NCBI RefSeq assembly: GCF_037892425.1
Contig: NZ_JBBKTT010000001.1
Location: forward strand, 2,790,001 to 2,854,000
DNA: 64,000 nt
Reading direction: 5' to 3'
From: Lacibacter sp. H375
GTDB taxonomy: Bacteria; Bacteroidota; Bacteroidia; Chitinophagales; Chitinophagaceae
Shown: positions 9,322-17,574 of the stretch, piece after piece
Numbering within the stretch: the first letter of the stretch is position 1
How the letters are laid out: every line of letters starts with the position of its first letter
Position numbers and translations under genes: made by a program
The notes under the pieces: generated by a model
Told to the model about the DNA's origin: nothing
The model's input: only the letters and a program-made list of their open reading frames with translations
Databases searched by the model: none

Positions 9322-10149
9322 CTATCCCAGCGCTACATCCAGGATCATCATCACTAAAAATCCGCCAATGAAAGCAAGTGTTGAACGATCGGTGTATTTA
9401 TCACGTTGTGTTTCAGGAATCACTTCTTCAACTACAACAAAGATCATAGCACCTGCAGCAAAAGCCAAGGCGAATGGCAACACGGGCTGCATATAAATAA
9501 CTGCAAGTGCTCCAATAACACCTGCTACCGGTTCAACAATAGCAGATAATTGTCCGTACCAAAAACTGCGCAGGCGTGTAACACCTTGGCGCCGTAAAGG
9601 CATCGATACTGCCAGGCCCTCAGGGAAATTTTGTAAACCAATACCAATGGCCAGCGCAATGGCACCGGTGATGGATGTGTCTTCCATGCCCAGTGCAGCA
9701 GCTCCAAACAACACACCTACAGCTAATCCTTCCGGTATGTTGTGAAGAGTAATGGCGAGAATAAGTAATGTTGTTTTATGTAGTTTGGTGCGTATGCCTT
9801 CTGTTTCTGACAAACCAAAATTGAGATGCAGATGGGGTGTTACTTTGTCGAGGAAAAAAATAAAAAGTGCCCCGAGTAAAAAACCCACAGCAGCAGGCAT
9901 CCAGCTATAGCCGGGATAAAGTTTTTCAGAAATTTCAATGGCTGGATTAAGCAGACTCCAGAAGCTGGCGGCTACCATTACTCCTCCTGTAAAGCCAAGC
10001 ATTGGATCTAATACACCACGATCCAGCGTTTTGAAAAAGAAAACGAGAGATGCACCTGCGGCAGTTACCAACCATGTGAAAGTGGTAGCAATAAGGGCCG
10101 CCCACACCGGGTGTATCTCTGAGAAAAAATTTACAAGCGATTCCATCAT
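9322..10149 (-). CDS. ZIP family divalent metal transporter
   Basis: 275-residue inner-membrane protein with about eight hydrophobic segments. The metal-binding helices are evident: HNIPEGLAVGVLFGAA and GLQNFPEGLAVSMPL are the ZIP TM4/TM5 motifs with His, Asn and Glu ligands, and a His-containing loop (KVTPHLHLNFG) precedes them. ZIP proteins import Zn, Fe or Mn. The start ATG shares one base with the stop (TGATG) of the MntR-type regulator upstream, so the two are translationally coupled and the regulator likely sets its expression. Confidence 0.93.
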   Translation of the reverse strand: MMESLVNFFSEIHPVWAALIATTFTWLVTAAGASLVFFFKTLDRGVLDPMLGFTGGVMVAASFWSLLNPAIEISEKLYPGYSWMPAAVGFLLGALFIFFLDKVTPHLHLNFGLSETEGIRTKLHKTTLLILAITLHNIPEGLAVGVLFGAAALGMEDTSITGAIALAIGIGLQNFPEGLAVSMPLRRQGVTRLRSFWYGQLSAIVEPVAGVIGALAVIYMQPVLPFALAFAAGAMIFVVVEEVIPETQRDKYTDRSTLAFIGGFLVMMILDVALG

Positions 10150-10808
10150 CAGATTGTTTTTACGAATATATTTTTAGCTAATTGTTCGCTGAGATTGATC
10201 AAGGGCTGATTGCGTAATTTGATCTCTACTGAGCCATCAAATGCATGGCGTTGTTTTATTTCGAGTTTAGTTCCTATGCCTATGTTTTTTTGACGAAGCA
10301 GCTCCAACAAACTGCTGCTTTGATCGCCAACGCCTGTAACAATCGCCGGTTGTGATTCCGGTAATTGCTGCAGGTTCATATTGTTGATACTAGCCATGCG
10401 GCCTTTACTATCGGGAATGGGATCACCGTGAGGGTCAGCTTTCGGGAAGCCCAGGAATGCATCAAGGCGTTCAATGAGTTCAGGACTGCTCACATGCTCC
10501 AGTTCTTCGGCAATATCATGCACCGCATCCCAGTTGAATTGTAATTTTTCTACAAGAAAGAACTCCCACAGCCTGTGTTTACGGATGATATTGAGCGCAA
10601 GTTTTTTTCCATCGGCTGTAAGGGTAACACCATAATAAGGTGCGTAGTGAAGAAGTTTCTTTTCACTCAGGCGTTTCAGCATATCGGTTACAGAAGCCGG
10701 TTTTGTTTGCAATTCTGCCGCCAGTTCATTAGTGGTTACATTGGCATCGGATTGTTGCAGGCGCCAGATGGCTTTAATGTAATTCTCCTCGGCTGTCGAA
10801 AAGTTCAT
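10149..10808 (-). CDS. mntR: DtxR/MntR family metal-dependent regulator
   Basis: 219-residue iron- or manganese-dependent repressor. The N-terminal winged helix (EENYIKAIWRLQQ, TNELAAELQTKPASVTDMLKRL) is followed by the dimer and metal-binding domain (FFLVEKLQFNWDAVHDIAEE, HVSSPELIERLDAFLGFP) and a C-terminal SH3-like domain (about 150-219) that the short B. subtilis MntR lacks. It forms an operon with the ZIP gene. Expected role: metal-bound repression of uptake. Symbol follows family usage; Mn versus Fe cannot be told from sequence. Confidence 0.9.
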   Translation of the reverse strand: MNFSTAEENYIKAIWRLQQSDANVTTNELAAELQTKPASVTDMLKRLSEKKLLHYAPYYGVTLTADGKKLALNIIRKHRLWEFFLVEKLQFNWDAVHDIAEELEHVSSPELIERLDAFLGFPKADPHGDPIPDSKGRMASINNMNLQQLPESQPAIVTGVGDQSSSLLELLRQKNIGIGTKLEIKQRHAFDGSVEIKLRNQPLINLSEQLAKNIFVKTI

Positions 10809-10888
10809 TAGCTATGAAATTAAAATTTAGGCGAAACTAAATTATTTTCTTGAGACAGGTTAAAATAATTTCTGATGCAAGGTTTAGG

Positions 10889-10971
10889 AATTGGGAATTA
10901 GGATTTTGTAATTTGGGATTTTGGTTTTGGATTTTTCTTGTCCCTTGTGTCTTGTGCCTTGTTCCTTGTTG
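10889..10971 (+). repeat. Heptamer array upstream of lipoprotein gene
   Basis: 83 bases with strict 7-nt periodicity: about seven A/T/G-rich units (such as AATTGGG, AATTAGG, GATTTTG), then five units of consensus CTTGTNN at 10937-10971. The array ends 34 bases before the lipoprotein ATG, with the T-rich strand as the coding strand. Other arrays of this type are listed separately. Confidence 0.85.
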
Positions 10972-10988
10972 CAAAACCACTATTTTTA
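10959..10988 (+). promoter_or_regulatory. Bacteroidota-type promoter partly built from the heptamer array
   Basis: TTG at 10959-10961, a 19-base spacer and TATTTTTA at 10981-10988, one base off the TAnnTTTG consensus. The TTG lies inside a CTTGTNN unit, so the repeat array supplies the -33 element for the lipoprotein gene at 11006. Confidence 0.55.
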
Positions 10989-11005
10989 GATTTATAACTA
11001 CTGAT

Positions 11006-11959
11006 ATGAAGTATTCTGTATTCGCCTGCTTGTTTTTCCTGTTTATACTCACGGCATGCAAAAACAAGAAGCCAAAGGAAATAAAGGACGAAGACCTTAC
11101 TACAGCTGATTTTATTATGCTGGCGAAACAATTGAGCTATCCCATTTTGGTAAACGACAGTTTGCTGAATGCGAAAGAAAAAGATTCTGTTCTCATCAAC
11201 CAGGAGACGTTCAAGACATTCTTGCCTGATACTGTTTATTCCAAGCTTTATCCTAAAACAAAAAATCTGAAGTTATACCTTGTTGGAAAATCTGTTGACG
11301 GTGAAAAAGGCAATTATGTGTTGATAAAATCAGTCATCGGGAAAGAGCGTGGAGCACAGTTACTTTACTTCAACAATAAATCGCAATACCTCGGTTCACT
11401 GAATATTGGTGCATTGATGCCGAAAGGGAAAGCTACCAGTTATTGTAAGATCGATAGCAAACATACCATCACCTTCATCCAGGAACGCAAAACACCTACG
11501 GGTGAATTGTGGACGAATGAAACCATCTACTTCATGGATGAAACCGGAAAGTTCATCATTGCCATGACCAACAGCACAGAAGATTTGAGCGATCTCATCA
11601 TGGGAAATCCTATTGACAGTTTATCACGCAAACAGAAATATGCAGCTGATTATACAACTGATAAAAAGAATCTTGTTTCTATTCGTGATGGTGCTACTGA
11701 TAAAACATTTGAATTCTTTATTCATTTCAGCAAACAGAATGGCGATTGTGTGGGCGAAGTAAAAGGTACAGGCGAATGGGTGAGTAAAACCAAAGGCGTG
11801 TTTCGTGATGGCAGCAGCGATTGTACTATTACATTTGATTTTACTACATCATCAGTACGTATCTCCGAACAAAACTGCGGGCTCTATCGTGATATCACTT
11901 GTTTCTTTGAAGGCAGTTATCCAAAGAAGAAAGAAGCGGTAAAGAAAAAGAAGAAGTGA
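11006..11959 (+). CDS. Hypothetical lipoprotein
   Basis: 317-residue predicted lipoprotein. The start at 11006 gives a clean lipobox leader (MKYSVFACLFFLFILTACKN, Cys at residue 18). An earlier in-frame ATG at 10850 would only translate the heptamer array. The mature part is lysine-rich with no family I recognise. A C-terminal beta-rich stretch contains paired cysteines (NGDCVGE, SSDCTITFDF, EQNCGLYRDITC) that could form disulfides, and it ends in a lysine run. Probably anchored in the outer membrane facing the periplasm. Confidence 0.75.
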   Translation: MKYSVFACLFFLFILTACKNKKPKEIKDEDLTTADFIMLAKQLSYPILVNDSLLNAKEKDSVLINQETFKTFLPDTVYSKLYPKTKNLKLYLVGKSVDGEKGNYVLIKSVIGKERGAQLLYFNNKSQYLGSLNIGALMPKGKATSYCKIDSKHTITFIQERKTPTGELWTNETIYFMDETGKFIIAMTNSTEDLSDLIMGNPIDSLSRKQKYAADYTTDKKNLVSIRDGATDKTFEFFIHFSKQNGDCVGEVKGTGEWVSKTKGVFRDGSSDCTITFDFTTSSVRISEQNCGLYRDITCFFEGSYPKKKEAVKKKKK

Positions 11960-11991
11960 GTAGTTAGTGGTGGGAGGTGAGTCGGTGGAGT
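11957..11991 (+). repeat. Short heptamer array left of the DUF559 element
   Basis: Five 7-nt units (TGAGTAG, TTAGTGG, TGGGAGG, TGAGTCG, GTGGAGT). It starts at the stop codon of the lipoprotein gene and ends three bases before the left inverted repeat of the DUF559 element. A second array continues on the far side, so the element may have inserted into a single array. Confidence 0.65.
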
Positions 11992-11993
11992 GC

Positions 11994-12533
11994 TTATCCC
12001 CTCCATGGAGGGGTGGCAGTGACCAGCACATAAACAATAACTGACTGGGGTGGGTAAAATGAAACGCACAATCATTCCATACACACAACAAGCATTAGAG
12101 TATGCAAAACGCCTCCGGCAAAGCATGACATACTCAGAAGTGAAGTTGTGGATGGAATTAAGAAACGGCAGTATGATGGGTTATGATTTTGACAGGCAAA
12201 AGCCCATGCTGAATTATATTGTTGATTTTTATTGTAAAGACCTAATGCTGGTAATTGAAGTGGATGGGATAACTCATGAACATGAAAAAATATTGTTGAA
12301 GGATCCGGTTCGACAGGATGAAATAGAAATGTATGGAGTTTCATTTCTTCGGTTTAATGCGTTGGATGTTGTTCACGACTTGAAAAACGTAGTAAGAACG
12401 ATTGAGAACTGGATATTTGAGTTTGAGGAAAAGAACGGGGTGATTGAAATAGTTAAACGCAAACGAAATAATTTGGAGCATCCCAAAAACAGAAAGCGTG
12501 ATAACCCACCCCAACCCCTCCGGGAGGGGATAA
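11994..12533 (+). mobile_element. DUF559 gene flanked by inverted palindromic repeats
   Basis: Ends are inverted copies beginning TTATCCCCTCC (11994) and finishing GGAGGGGATAA (12533). Each end contains its own palindrome: CCCCTCCATGGAGGGG (11998-12013) and CCCCTCCGGGAGGGG (12515-12529). Each is followed inward by GGGGTGGGT or its complement (12047-12055; inverted near 12504-12512). The palindrome plus conserved GGGGTGGGT is one repeat family facing both ways around a single endonuclease-like gene. That architecture recalls REP/RAYT elements. Mobility is inferred, not shown. Confidence 0.6.
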
Positions 12534-12601
12534 CCCGACAGTTGAATGAGCTGCAACAGTTGTTCTTTTGTTTCAGCAACAAGCAAGGATCATCAAAATA
12601 A
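12059..12601 (+). CDS. DUF559 endonuclease-domain protein
   Basis: 180 residues from ATG 12059 (GTG 12050 is also in frame). Residues 1-125 match DUF559, a PD-(D/E)XK-like fold related to Vsr: AKRLRQSMTYSEVKLWMELR, GYDFDRQKPMLNYIVDFYC, LVIEVDGITHEHE and VSFLRFNALDV. Candidate catalytic residues are the Asp of IVDFY and the Glu-x-Asp of IEVDG. The tail from about residue 145 is translated through the right-hand palindrome (PPQPLREG), so the C-terminus is probably a by-product of the repeat. A role in moving or copying the flanking repeats is a hypothesis. Confidence 0.85.
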   Translation: MKRTIIPYTQQALEYAKRLRQSMTYSEVKLWMELRNGSMMGYDFDRQKPMLNYIVDFYCKDLMLVIEVDGITHEHEKILLKDPVRQDEIEMYGVSFLRFNALDVVHDLKNVVRTIENWIFEFEEKNGVIEIVKRKRNNLEHPKNRKRDNPPQPLREGITRQLNELQQLFFCFSNKQGSSK

Positions 12602-12610
12602 AATAGACGG

Positions 12611-12689
12611 GTAATGAATAATGAGTTTTTTAAGTTCTGAGTTATTTTGTCCTTTGTTTATTGTCCATCGCCAATTGATCATTTAAATT
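12611..12689 (+). repeat. Heptamer array upstream of ridA
   Basis: Units GTAATGA and ATAATGA, a 9-base break, then a continuous 7-nt register from 12634 (GTTCTGA, GTTATTT, TGTCCTT, TGTTTAT, TGTCCAT and on) to 12689. The array ends 6 bases before the RidA start codon, in the same orientation to the gene as the other arrays. Confidence 0.75.
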
Positions 12690-12695
12690 CAGAAT

Positions 12696-13085
12696 ATGCA
12701 TCGTCAGTTAATTAGTTCCGGTTCCCCCTGGGAAGATGTAGTAGGTTATTCAAGAGCAGTGCGTGTGGGTAGTGTAGTTGAAGTGGCGGGCACAACTGCT
12801 ATGGACGGAGATAAGTTGGTGGGATTGGGTAGTGTTTACCTCCAAACAAAATACATTTTTCAAAAAATAGAGAAAGCCCTGGCTGAAGCTGGTGCTTCGC
12901 TCAACGATGTTGTTCGCACCCGAATGTTTATAACTGATATATCCAAATGGGAAGAAGCAGGCAAAGCACATGGCGAAGTATTTGCTGCCATAAAACCGGC
13001 TTCTACAATGGTGGAAGTGTCCGCTTTGATCGATGAGCGCCTGCTGATTGAAATAGAAGTAACCGCCGTAATACCAACCGTTTGA
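12696..13085 (+). CDS. RidA family protein (YjgF/YER057c/UK114)
   Basis: 129-residue RidA-like protein, normal length. Recognisable segments: SGSPWEDVVGYSRAVRVG, VEVAGTTAMDG, a central YLQTKYIFQKIEKALAEAGA and the signature VVRTRMFITDISKWEEAGKAHGE, with the conserved Arg that binds carboxylates in deaminating members. Family members hydrolyse reactive enamine/imine intermediates made by PLP enzymes; substrate here is unknown. Single-gene unit preceded by a heptamer array. Confidence 0.92.
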   Translation: MHRQLISSGSPWEDVVGYSRAVRVGSVVEVAGTTAMDGDKLVGLGSVYLQTKYIFQKIEKALAEAGASLNDVVRTRMFITDISKWEEAGKAHGEVFAAIKPASTMVEVSALIDERLLIEIEVTAVIPTV

Positions 13086-13170
13086 TGTTAATAACCCCGT
13101 TCGTCAAAAAGGGCCGTTTTGGATTTTTCCCGTTATATTGCGCACCCAAAAGCAAACGAACAACTGTATT

Positions 13171-14829
13171 ATGACGTTTAATCATTTCAAGGTTCCTTAC
13201 GCCACAGAAAATGCTTACACAAAAAAAGTGGCTTACTTCTCAATGGAATTTGCGGTACATCAGCCTTTAAAAATTTATAGTGGTGGTTTGGGATTTCTCG
13301 CAGGTTCGCACATGCGCAGCGCATACGAACTGAAGCAGAATCTTGTTGGCATCGGTATTCTATGGAAGTATGGTTACTACGACCAGGCACGTAACCAGGA
13401 CCAAACACTTCAGGTTCAATGGAACGAAAAGATCTATAATTTTTTAGAAGATACGGGTATCAAGTTTCAGATCAATATTCATGAACATCCAGTTTGGGTG
13501 AAAGCATGGTACCTGAATCCAGAAACATTCAAGAGTGCGCCGATGTTTTTGTTGAGCACTGATCTTCCTGAGAACGATTATGTGTCACAAACTATTTGTC
13601 ACCGTTTGTATGATGCAAACGTTGCTACTAAAGTTGCCCAGTTTATTTTGTTGGGTGTTGGTGGCGCAAAGCTCATTGATGAATTAGGATTTAAACCTGA
13701 TGTTTATCATTTAAATGAAGCACATGCTATTTCATCGGCATTTTATCTCTACAATAAATTCGGATCTGTTGAAGAAGTGAAAAAGCGTTTGGTGTTTACC
13801 ACGCATACTCCTGAAGAAGCAGGTAACGAAAAACATGATATTTACCTCTGTGAGAAGATGAGCTATTTCTGCGGTATACCGTTGAATGAAGTGCGTAAGC
13901 TCACAGGTATTTATGACGATCAGTTCAATCATTCGCTGGCCGCATTGCGTTTTGCACGTCATTCAAATGGTGTAAGTGCTTTGCATGGTGAAGTGAGTCG
14001 CAAGATGTGGAGTCATTATGAAGGTATTGCCCCGATTACCCATGTAACCAATGCACAAAACTGGCGTTACTGGGCCGATAAGCAATTGTATTTCTCAATG
14101 GATGAAGGAAACGAGGAGCGCTTTGATGATCGAAAGACTTATCTGAAGCGTCGTGCATTTGATCTTGTTGCTGATCAAACAGGAAAATTATTTGACCCTA
14201 ATGTGTTGACGATCGTATGGGCTCGTCGTTTTGCAGGTTACAAACGTGCAGAATTGATTACACGTGATCTTGATCGTTTCAATGCATTACTCAGCAATAA
14301 AAAATACCCGGTACAGATCATCTGGGCCGGTAAACCTTACCCGGTTGATTATCCTGCTATCAGCGATTTTAATAATCTTGTTCACCTGAGTAAGAATTAT
14401 AAAAACGTTGCTGTGTGTACGGGTTATGAACTTGCATTGAGCAAGCGTTTGAAACAAGCGGCAGATGTTTGGTTAAACAACCCACGTGTGCCACGTGAAG
14501 CGAGTGGAACAAGTGGTATGACTGCTGCCATGAATGGCGCTGTTAACTTCAGCACATTTGATGGATGGATTTGCGAATTTGCTAACCATGGTAACAACAG
14601 TTTTATCGTACCGCCTGTTGATTATACTGCAATGCATGTACATGAGCAGGATCAATACGATCTTGATCAGATGTATGAAATTCTTGAACGCCAGATCTTG
14701 CCTTTGTACTACGACAATTTCCCTGTGTGGCGCCAGATCACTCAGAATGGTATGCGTGACGTACGTTTCCAGTTCGACAGTAACCGTATGGCACATGAAT
14801 ACTACGAACTGATGTACAACAAAAAGTGA
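13171..14829 (+). CDS. glgP: Alpha-glucan phosphorylase-like (GT35) protein, PLP lysine replaced
   Basis: 552 residues from ATG 13171, the short phosphorylase type. N-terminal motif VAYFSMEFAVHQPLKIYSGG and VYHLNEAHAISS, FTTHTPEEAGNEKH, WARRFAGYKRAELI, IIWAGKPYP match GT35 phosphorylases, which release glucose-1-phosphate from glycogen. The PLP-binding segment reads EASGTSGMTAAMNGAVNF; the residue that is the Schiff-base lysine in the family (SGMK) is Thr451. Normal PLP chemistry is therefore doubtful. The rest is well conserved, arguing against decay. Gene symbol is by family only. Confidence 0.85.
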   Translation: MTFNHFKVPYATENAYTKKVAYFSMEFAVHQPLKIYSGGLGFLAGSHMRSAYELKQNLVGIGILWKYGYYDQARNQDQTLQVQWNEKIYNFLEDTGIKFQINIHEHPVWVKAWYLNPETFKSAPMFLLSTDLPENDYVSQTICHRLYDANVATKVAQFILLGVGGAKLIDELGFKPDVYHLNEAHAISSAFYLYNKFGSVEEVKKRLVFTTHTPEEAGNEKHDIYLCEKMSYFCGIPLNEVRKLTGIYDDQFNHSLAALRFARHSNGVSALHGEVSRKMWSHYEGIAPITHVTNAQNWRYWADKQLYFSMDEGNEERFDDRKTYLKRRAFDLVADQTGKLFDPNVLTIVWARRFAGYKRAELITRDLDRFNALLSNKKYPVQIIWAGKPYPVDYPAISDFNNLVHLSKNYKNVAVCTGYELALSKRLKQAADVWLNNPRVPREASGTSGMTAAMNGAVNFSTFDGWICEFANHGNNSFIVPPVDYTAMHVHEQDQYDLDQMYEILERQILPLYYDNFPVWRQITQNGMRDVRFQFDSNRMAHEYYELMYNKK

Positions 14830-14894
14830 TTTATTTATCCTGATGATACGAAGCCCTTGCGATGAGCCGGGGTTTTTGTTTTTTGAAAATACAT

Positions 14895-15012
14895 GTTCCA
14901 AGTTCTGAAGTTCTAAGTTGTCTGTTCACAATTGACAATTGCTTTGGTTCTTGTACCTTGGATTTTCCTTCTTGTGCCTTGTACCTTGAACCTTGTTCCT
15001 TGGTTCTTGTTT
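14895..15012 (+). repeat. Long heptamer array upstream of thioesterase gene
   Basis: 118 bases in 7-nt register. Seven mixed units (GTTCCAA, GTTCTGA, AGTTCTA, AATTGAC and others), one 6-base unit, then nine units at 14950-15012 mostly of form CTTGNNN (CTTGTAC, CTTGTGC, CTTGTTC). The array stops 16 bases before the ATG at 15029, pyrimidine-rich strand as coding strand. Confidence 0.88.
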
Positions 15013-15028
15013 TCCTTAACTTCAACCC

Positions 15029-15463
15029 ATGAACGAATACAGTAAAACATTCGAACTCCGTTGGGCTGATGTGGATGCCAATCAACATGTAATGCATTCG
15101 AAGTATTATGAATTAGGTGCACATACACGTATGAGTTTTTTTATTACACATGGTTGCACATTGGAGGTGATGAATGAATTAAATATCGGTCCTATACTTT
15201 TTCGTGAGGAATGTATTTTCAGAAGAGAGATCAATGCTGGTGATATTGTAACCGTAAACCTGTTGCTCACAAAATGCAAGCGTGATGGCTCGAGATGGAG
15301 TGCAAAACATGAAATGAAAAAAGCCGATGGAACATTGGCCGCAACTCTATATGCTGATCTTGCATGGCTTGATACAAGTATACGTAAACTCACTGCACCA
15401 GCCATTGCTGTAAGTATCGTTGAACAAATGCCGAAGTCTGATGATTTTGAATATACTGATTAG
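15029..15463 (+). CDS. Acyl-CoA thioesterase (hotdog fold)
   Basis: 144-residue single hotdog domain of the 4-hydroxybenzoyl-CoA thioesterase/YbgC group. The N-terminal FELRWADVDANQHVMHSKYYE carries the active-site Asp and the N-x-H-V pattern. Later IGPILFREECIFRREINAGDIVTV and SAKHEMKKADGTLAATLYADLAWLD fit the central helix and sheet. Hydrolyses acyl-CoA thioesters in the cytoplasm; chain specificity cannot be read. Isolated gene, convergent with the ABC-F gene. Confidence 0.9.
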   Translation: MNEYSKTFELRWADVDANQHVMHSKYYELGAHTRMSFFITHGCTLEVMNELNIGPILFREECIFRREINAGDIVTVNLLLTKCKRDGSRWSAKHEMKKADGTLAATLYADLAWLDTSIRKLTAPAIAVSIVEQMPKSDDFEYTD

Positions 15464-15477
15464 TTGACGTGTTTTAG

Positions 15478-15533
15478 TTTGTCACAAGTAGAACACATCA
15501 TAAATCCTGGATCATAAATCAAACATCCTAATC
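15478..15533. repeat. Heptamer array between convergent genes
   Basis: Eight 7-nt units (including CATAAAT twice, CAAACAT, CCTAATC) filling the gap between the thioesterase stop (15463) and the ABC-F stop (15528-15530), which lies inside the last unit. Minus-strand words such as ATTTATG resemble those in the array at 37678-37754. Confidence 0.65.
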
Positions 15534-17450
15534 TACATACTCACTCAACTCCAGCCAGCGGAATTCTTTTTCATCCAGCAAATTTGTTACCTCACCAATA
15601 CGATTGCTGAGTTGTTGTAATTCATCAAACGGAAGATTGCCACTGTTGAGTTTGGCTGTGATGGTTTCTTTCTCAGCTGTAAGCTGTTCAATTTCTTTCT
15701 GCAATAATTCAAACTCACGTTTTTCTTTAAAGCTGAAACGTTTTTTTTCTACAGTCGTTGTTGGCATCTCAACAGAAGGATGTGCCGAAGCTACTGATGA
15801 CAGTTCGCTCTTACTTTCTTTAACTCCCGACTCTTTACTATCGGCTTCCAACTTTTCTTTCTCTTTTTGCCACAAACGCAATTGTGCATAATTGCCGGGG
15901 AAATCGGTGATTACGCCATCGCCTTCAAACACAAATAAATGATCAACCAGTCGATCCATAAAATAACGATCATGGCTCACGATGAGTAAACAGCCTGGAT
16001 ACTCTGATAAGAAATTTTCAAGTACAGCCAATGTTGGAAGATCAAGATCATTCGTTGGTTCATCCAGCATCAGGAAATTCGGGTTACGGAAAAGAATGGA
16101 GAGCAAATGCAATCTTCTTTTTTCGCCACCGCTCAGTTTTGAAATGTACGTGTACTGTTTATCCGGATCAAACAAAAACAATTGCAGGAACTGTGCAGCA
16201 CTCAAAGAGCCACCGTTTGCTAACGGAAAATTCTCCGCAATGTTTTTTACATATTCAATCACACGCAGGTCTTCTTTTATTTCTAAACCCGTTTGCGAAT
16301 AGTTGCCAAACACGATCGTGTCGCCTACGTTTATCTTTCCACTGTCTGGTTGCTGAATGCCCTGTATGATATCAATGAAAGTTGATTTACCTGCACCGTT
16401 CTTTCCAACCACACCAACTCGTTCGCCTTTTTTGAATGTATAATCAAAGCCTTTTAAGATTTGTTTATCGCCAAAACTCTTGTACACTTTTTTCATCTCC
16501 ACCACTTTGCCACCAAGCCTGTTCATCTTCATACTCAATTGTACCTGCTGATCTTCGATGCGTTGTTTGGCTTTTGCTTCTACTTCGTAGAAATTATCCT
16601 GTCGTGATTTGCTTTTTGTTGTACGTGCCTTTGGTTGCTTACGCATCCATTCCAATTCCTTCCGATAAGTATTCTTTGCTTTATCAATGCTTGCAAGATC
16701 ACTTTCAATACGTGCCGTTTTCTTTTCTAAATAATTCTGGTAGTCGCCTTTGTATTCGACCAATGTACTTCCATCAAGTTCCCAAACTTCATTACAAACG
16801 GTATCGAGGAAATAACGATCATGCGTTACAAGTAAGAGTGTAATGTTTTCTTTGCTGAGATAATGTTCCAGCCATTCCACCATCTCCACATCAAGATGGT
16901 TGGTAGGTTCATCCATGATGAGTAGTACATGCTTGTGATCAAAGCCAATATCAATCAATGTTCTTGCAAGTGCCACACGTTTACGCTGACCACCTGATAA
17001 TGTTCCTACTGATTGTTGCAGATGGTGAATGTTCAGCTTGCCAAGAATCTGTTTCACTTTTGCATCAAAATCCCAGGCACCCAGCTCATCCATTTTTACA
17101 ATGGCTGCACCGAGTTTATCGGTATCGTTTTCTTCACTTATTAGTTCGTATTCTTTAATGGCATTGATCACCGGGTGATTGTGCTGAAAAATATTATCAA
17201 GTATCGTTTTGCTTTGGTCAAAATCGGGTTCCTGTTCAAACAAAGCAATATCCACGTCTTTGTTAATCCAGCATTTGCCGTCATCGGCCGTTTCTTTACC
17301 CGCCAGTATTTTCAATAAGGTGGATTTGCCCGAACCATTCCTGGCCACCAAGGCTATTTTATCGCCTTCTTCAATATGAAAAGTAATATTCGAAAACAGG
17401 GGAGTAATACCGTAACTCTTCGTTAAACCTTCAACAGAAACGTAATGCAT
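15528..17450 (-). CDS. ABC-F family ATPase, Uup-like
   Basis: 640 residues from ATG 17450; the longer in-frame extension would translate the heptamer array and is rejected. Two ABC domains: first Walker A GRNGSGKSTLLKIL-type (ALVARNGSGKSTLLKILAG), signature LSGGQRKRVALAR, Walker B LLIMDEPTNHLD; second VVGKNGAGKSTFID, LSGGEKRRLHL and MLDEPTNDLD. A charged linker (about 245-320) and C-terminal coiled coil (about 560-635) place it near Uup. No membrane domain, so it is a soluble ribosome- or DNA-associated ATPase rather than a transporter. Confidence 0.93.
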   Translation of the reverse strand: MHYVSVEGLTKSYGITPLFSNITFHIEEGDKIALVARNGSGKSTLLKILAGKETADDGKCWINKDVDIALFEQEPDFDQSKTILDNIFQHNHPVINAIKEYELISEENDTDKLGAAIVKMDELGAWDFDAKVKQILGKLNIHHLQQSVGTLSGGQRKRVALARTLIDIGFDHKHVLLIMDEPTNHLDVEMVEWLEHYLSKENITLLLVTHDRYFLDTVCNEVWELDGSTLVEYKGDYQNYLEKKTARIESDLASIDKAKNTYRKELEWMRKQPKARTTKSKSRQDNFYEVEAKAKQRIEDQQVQLSMKMNRLGGKVVEMKKVYKSFGDKQILKGFDYTFKKGERVGVVGKNGAGKSTFIDIIQGIQQPDSGKINVGDTIVFGNYSQTGLEIKEDLRVIEYVKNIAENFPLANGGSLSAAQFLQLFLFDPDKQYTYISKLSGGEKRRLHLLSILFRNPNFLMLDEPTNDLDLPTLAVLENFLSEYPGCLLIVSHDRYFMDRLVDHLFVFEGDGVITDFPGNYAQLRLWQKEKEKLEADSKESGVKESKSELSSVASAHPSVEMPTTTVEKKRFSFKEKREFELLQKEIEQLTAEKETITAKLNSGNLPFDELQQLSNRIGEVTNLLDEKEFRWLELSEYVD

Positions 17451-17454
17451 GCTG

Positions 17455-17462
17455 CAAAGATA
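17455..17462 (-). promoter_or_regulatory. -7 promoter element of the ABC-F gene
   Basis: Minus-strand TATCTTTG, a perfect TAnnTTTG, ending five bases before the start codon. Transcription would start at or next to the ATG, giving an almost leaderless mRNA. The heptamer array begins four bases upstream, so it spans the -33 region. Confidence 0.6.
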
Positions 17463-17466
17463 ACTG

Positions 17467-17536
17467 TATGAAGGCACAAGCGGAAAGGCACAAGGGACAA
17501 GAAGGACAATCCAAAAAACAAAAGACAAGGCACAAG
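17467..17536 (-). repeat. Heptamer array upstream of the ABC-F gene
   Basis: Ten unbroken 7-nt units on the minus strand, several exactly CTTGTGC, others CTTGTCC, CTTGTCT, TTTGGAT. A further partial copy (CTTGGAT) lies at about 17542-17548. Same sequence family and same orientation to the downstream start codon as the arrays at 10937 and 14950. Confidence 0.88.
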
Positions 17537-17574
17537 AAAGAATCCAAGGCTCAGGAAGAATAATTCACCAAAAC

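Noticed and set aside
10850-11005. In-frame N-terminal extension of the lipoprotein gene
   Set aside because: It translates the heptamer array, and the lipobox leader at 11006 gives a clear start.
17451-17528. N-terminal extension of the ABC-F protein
   Set aside because: It encodes only the heptamer array and spans the -7 promoter box; the family starts at the ATG at 17450.
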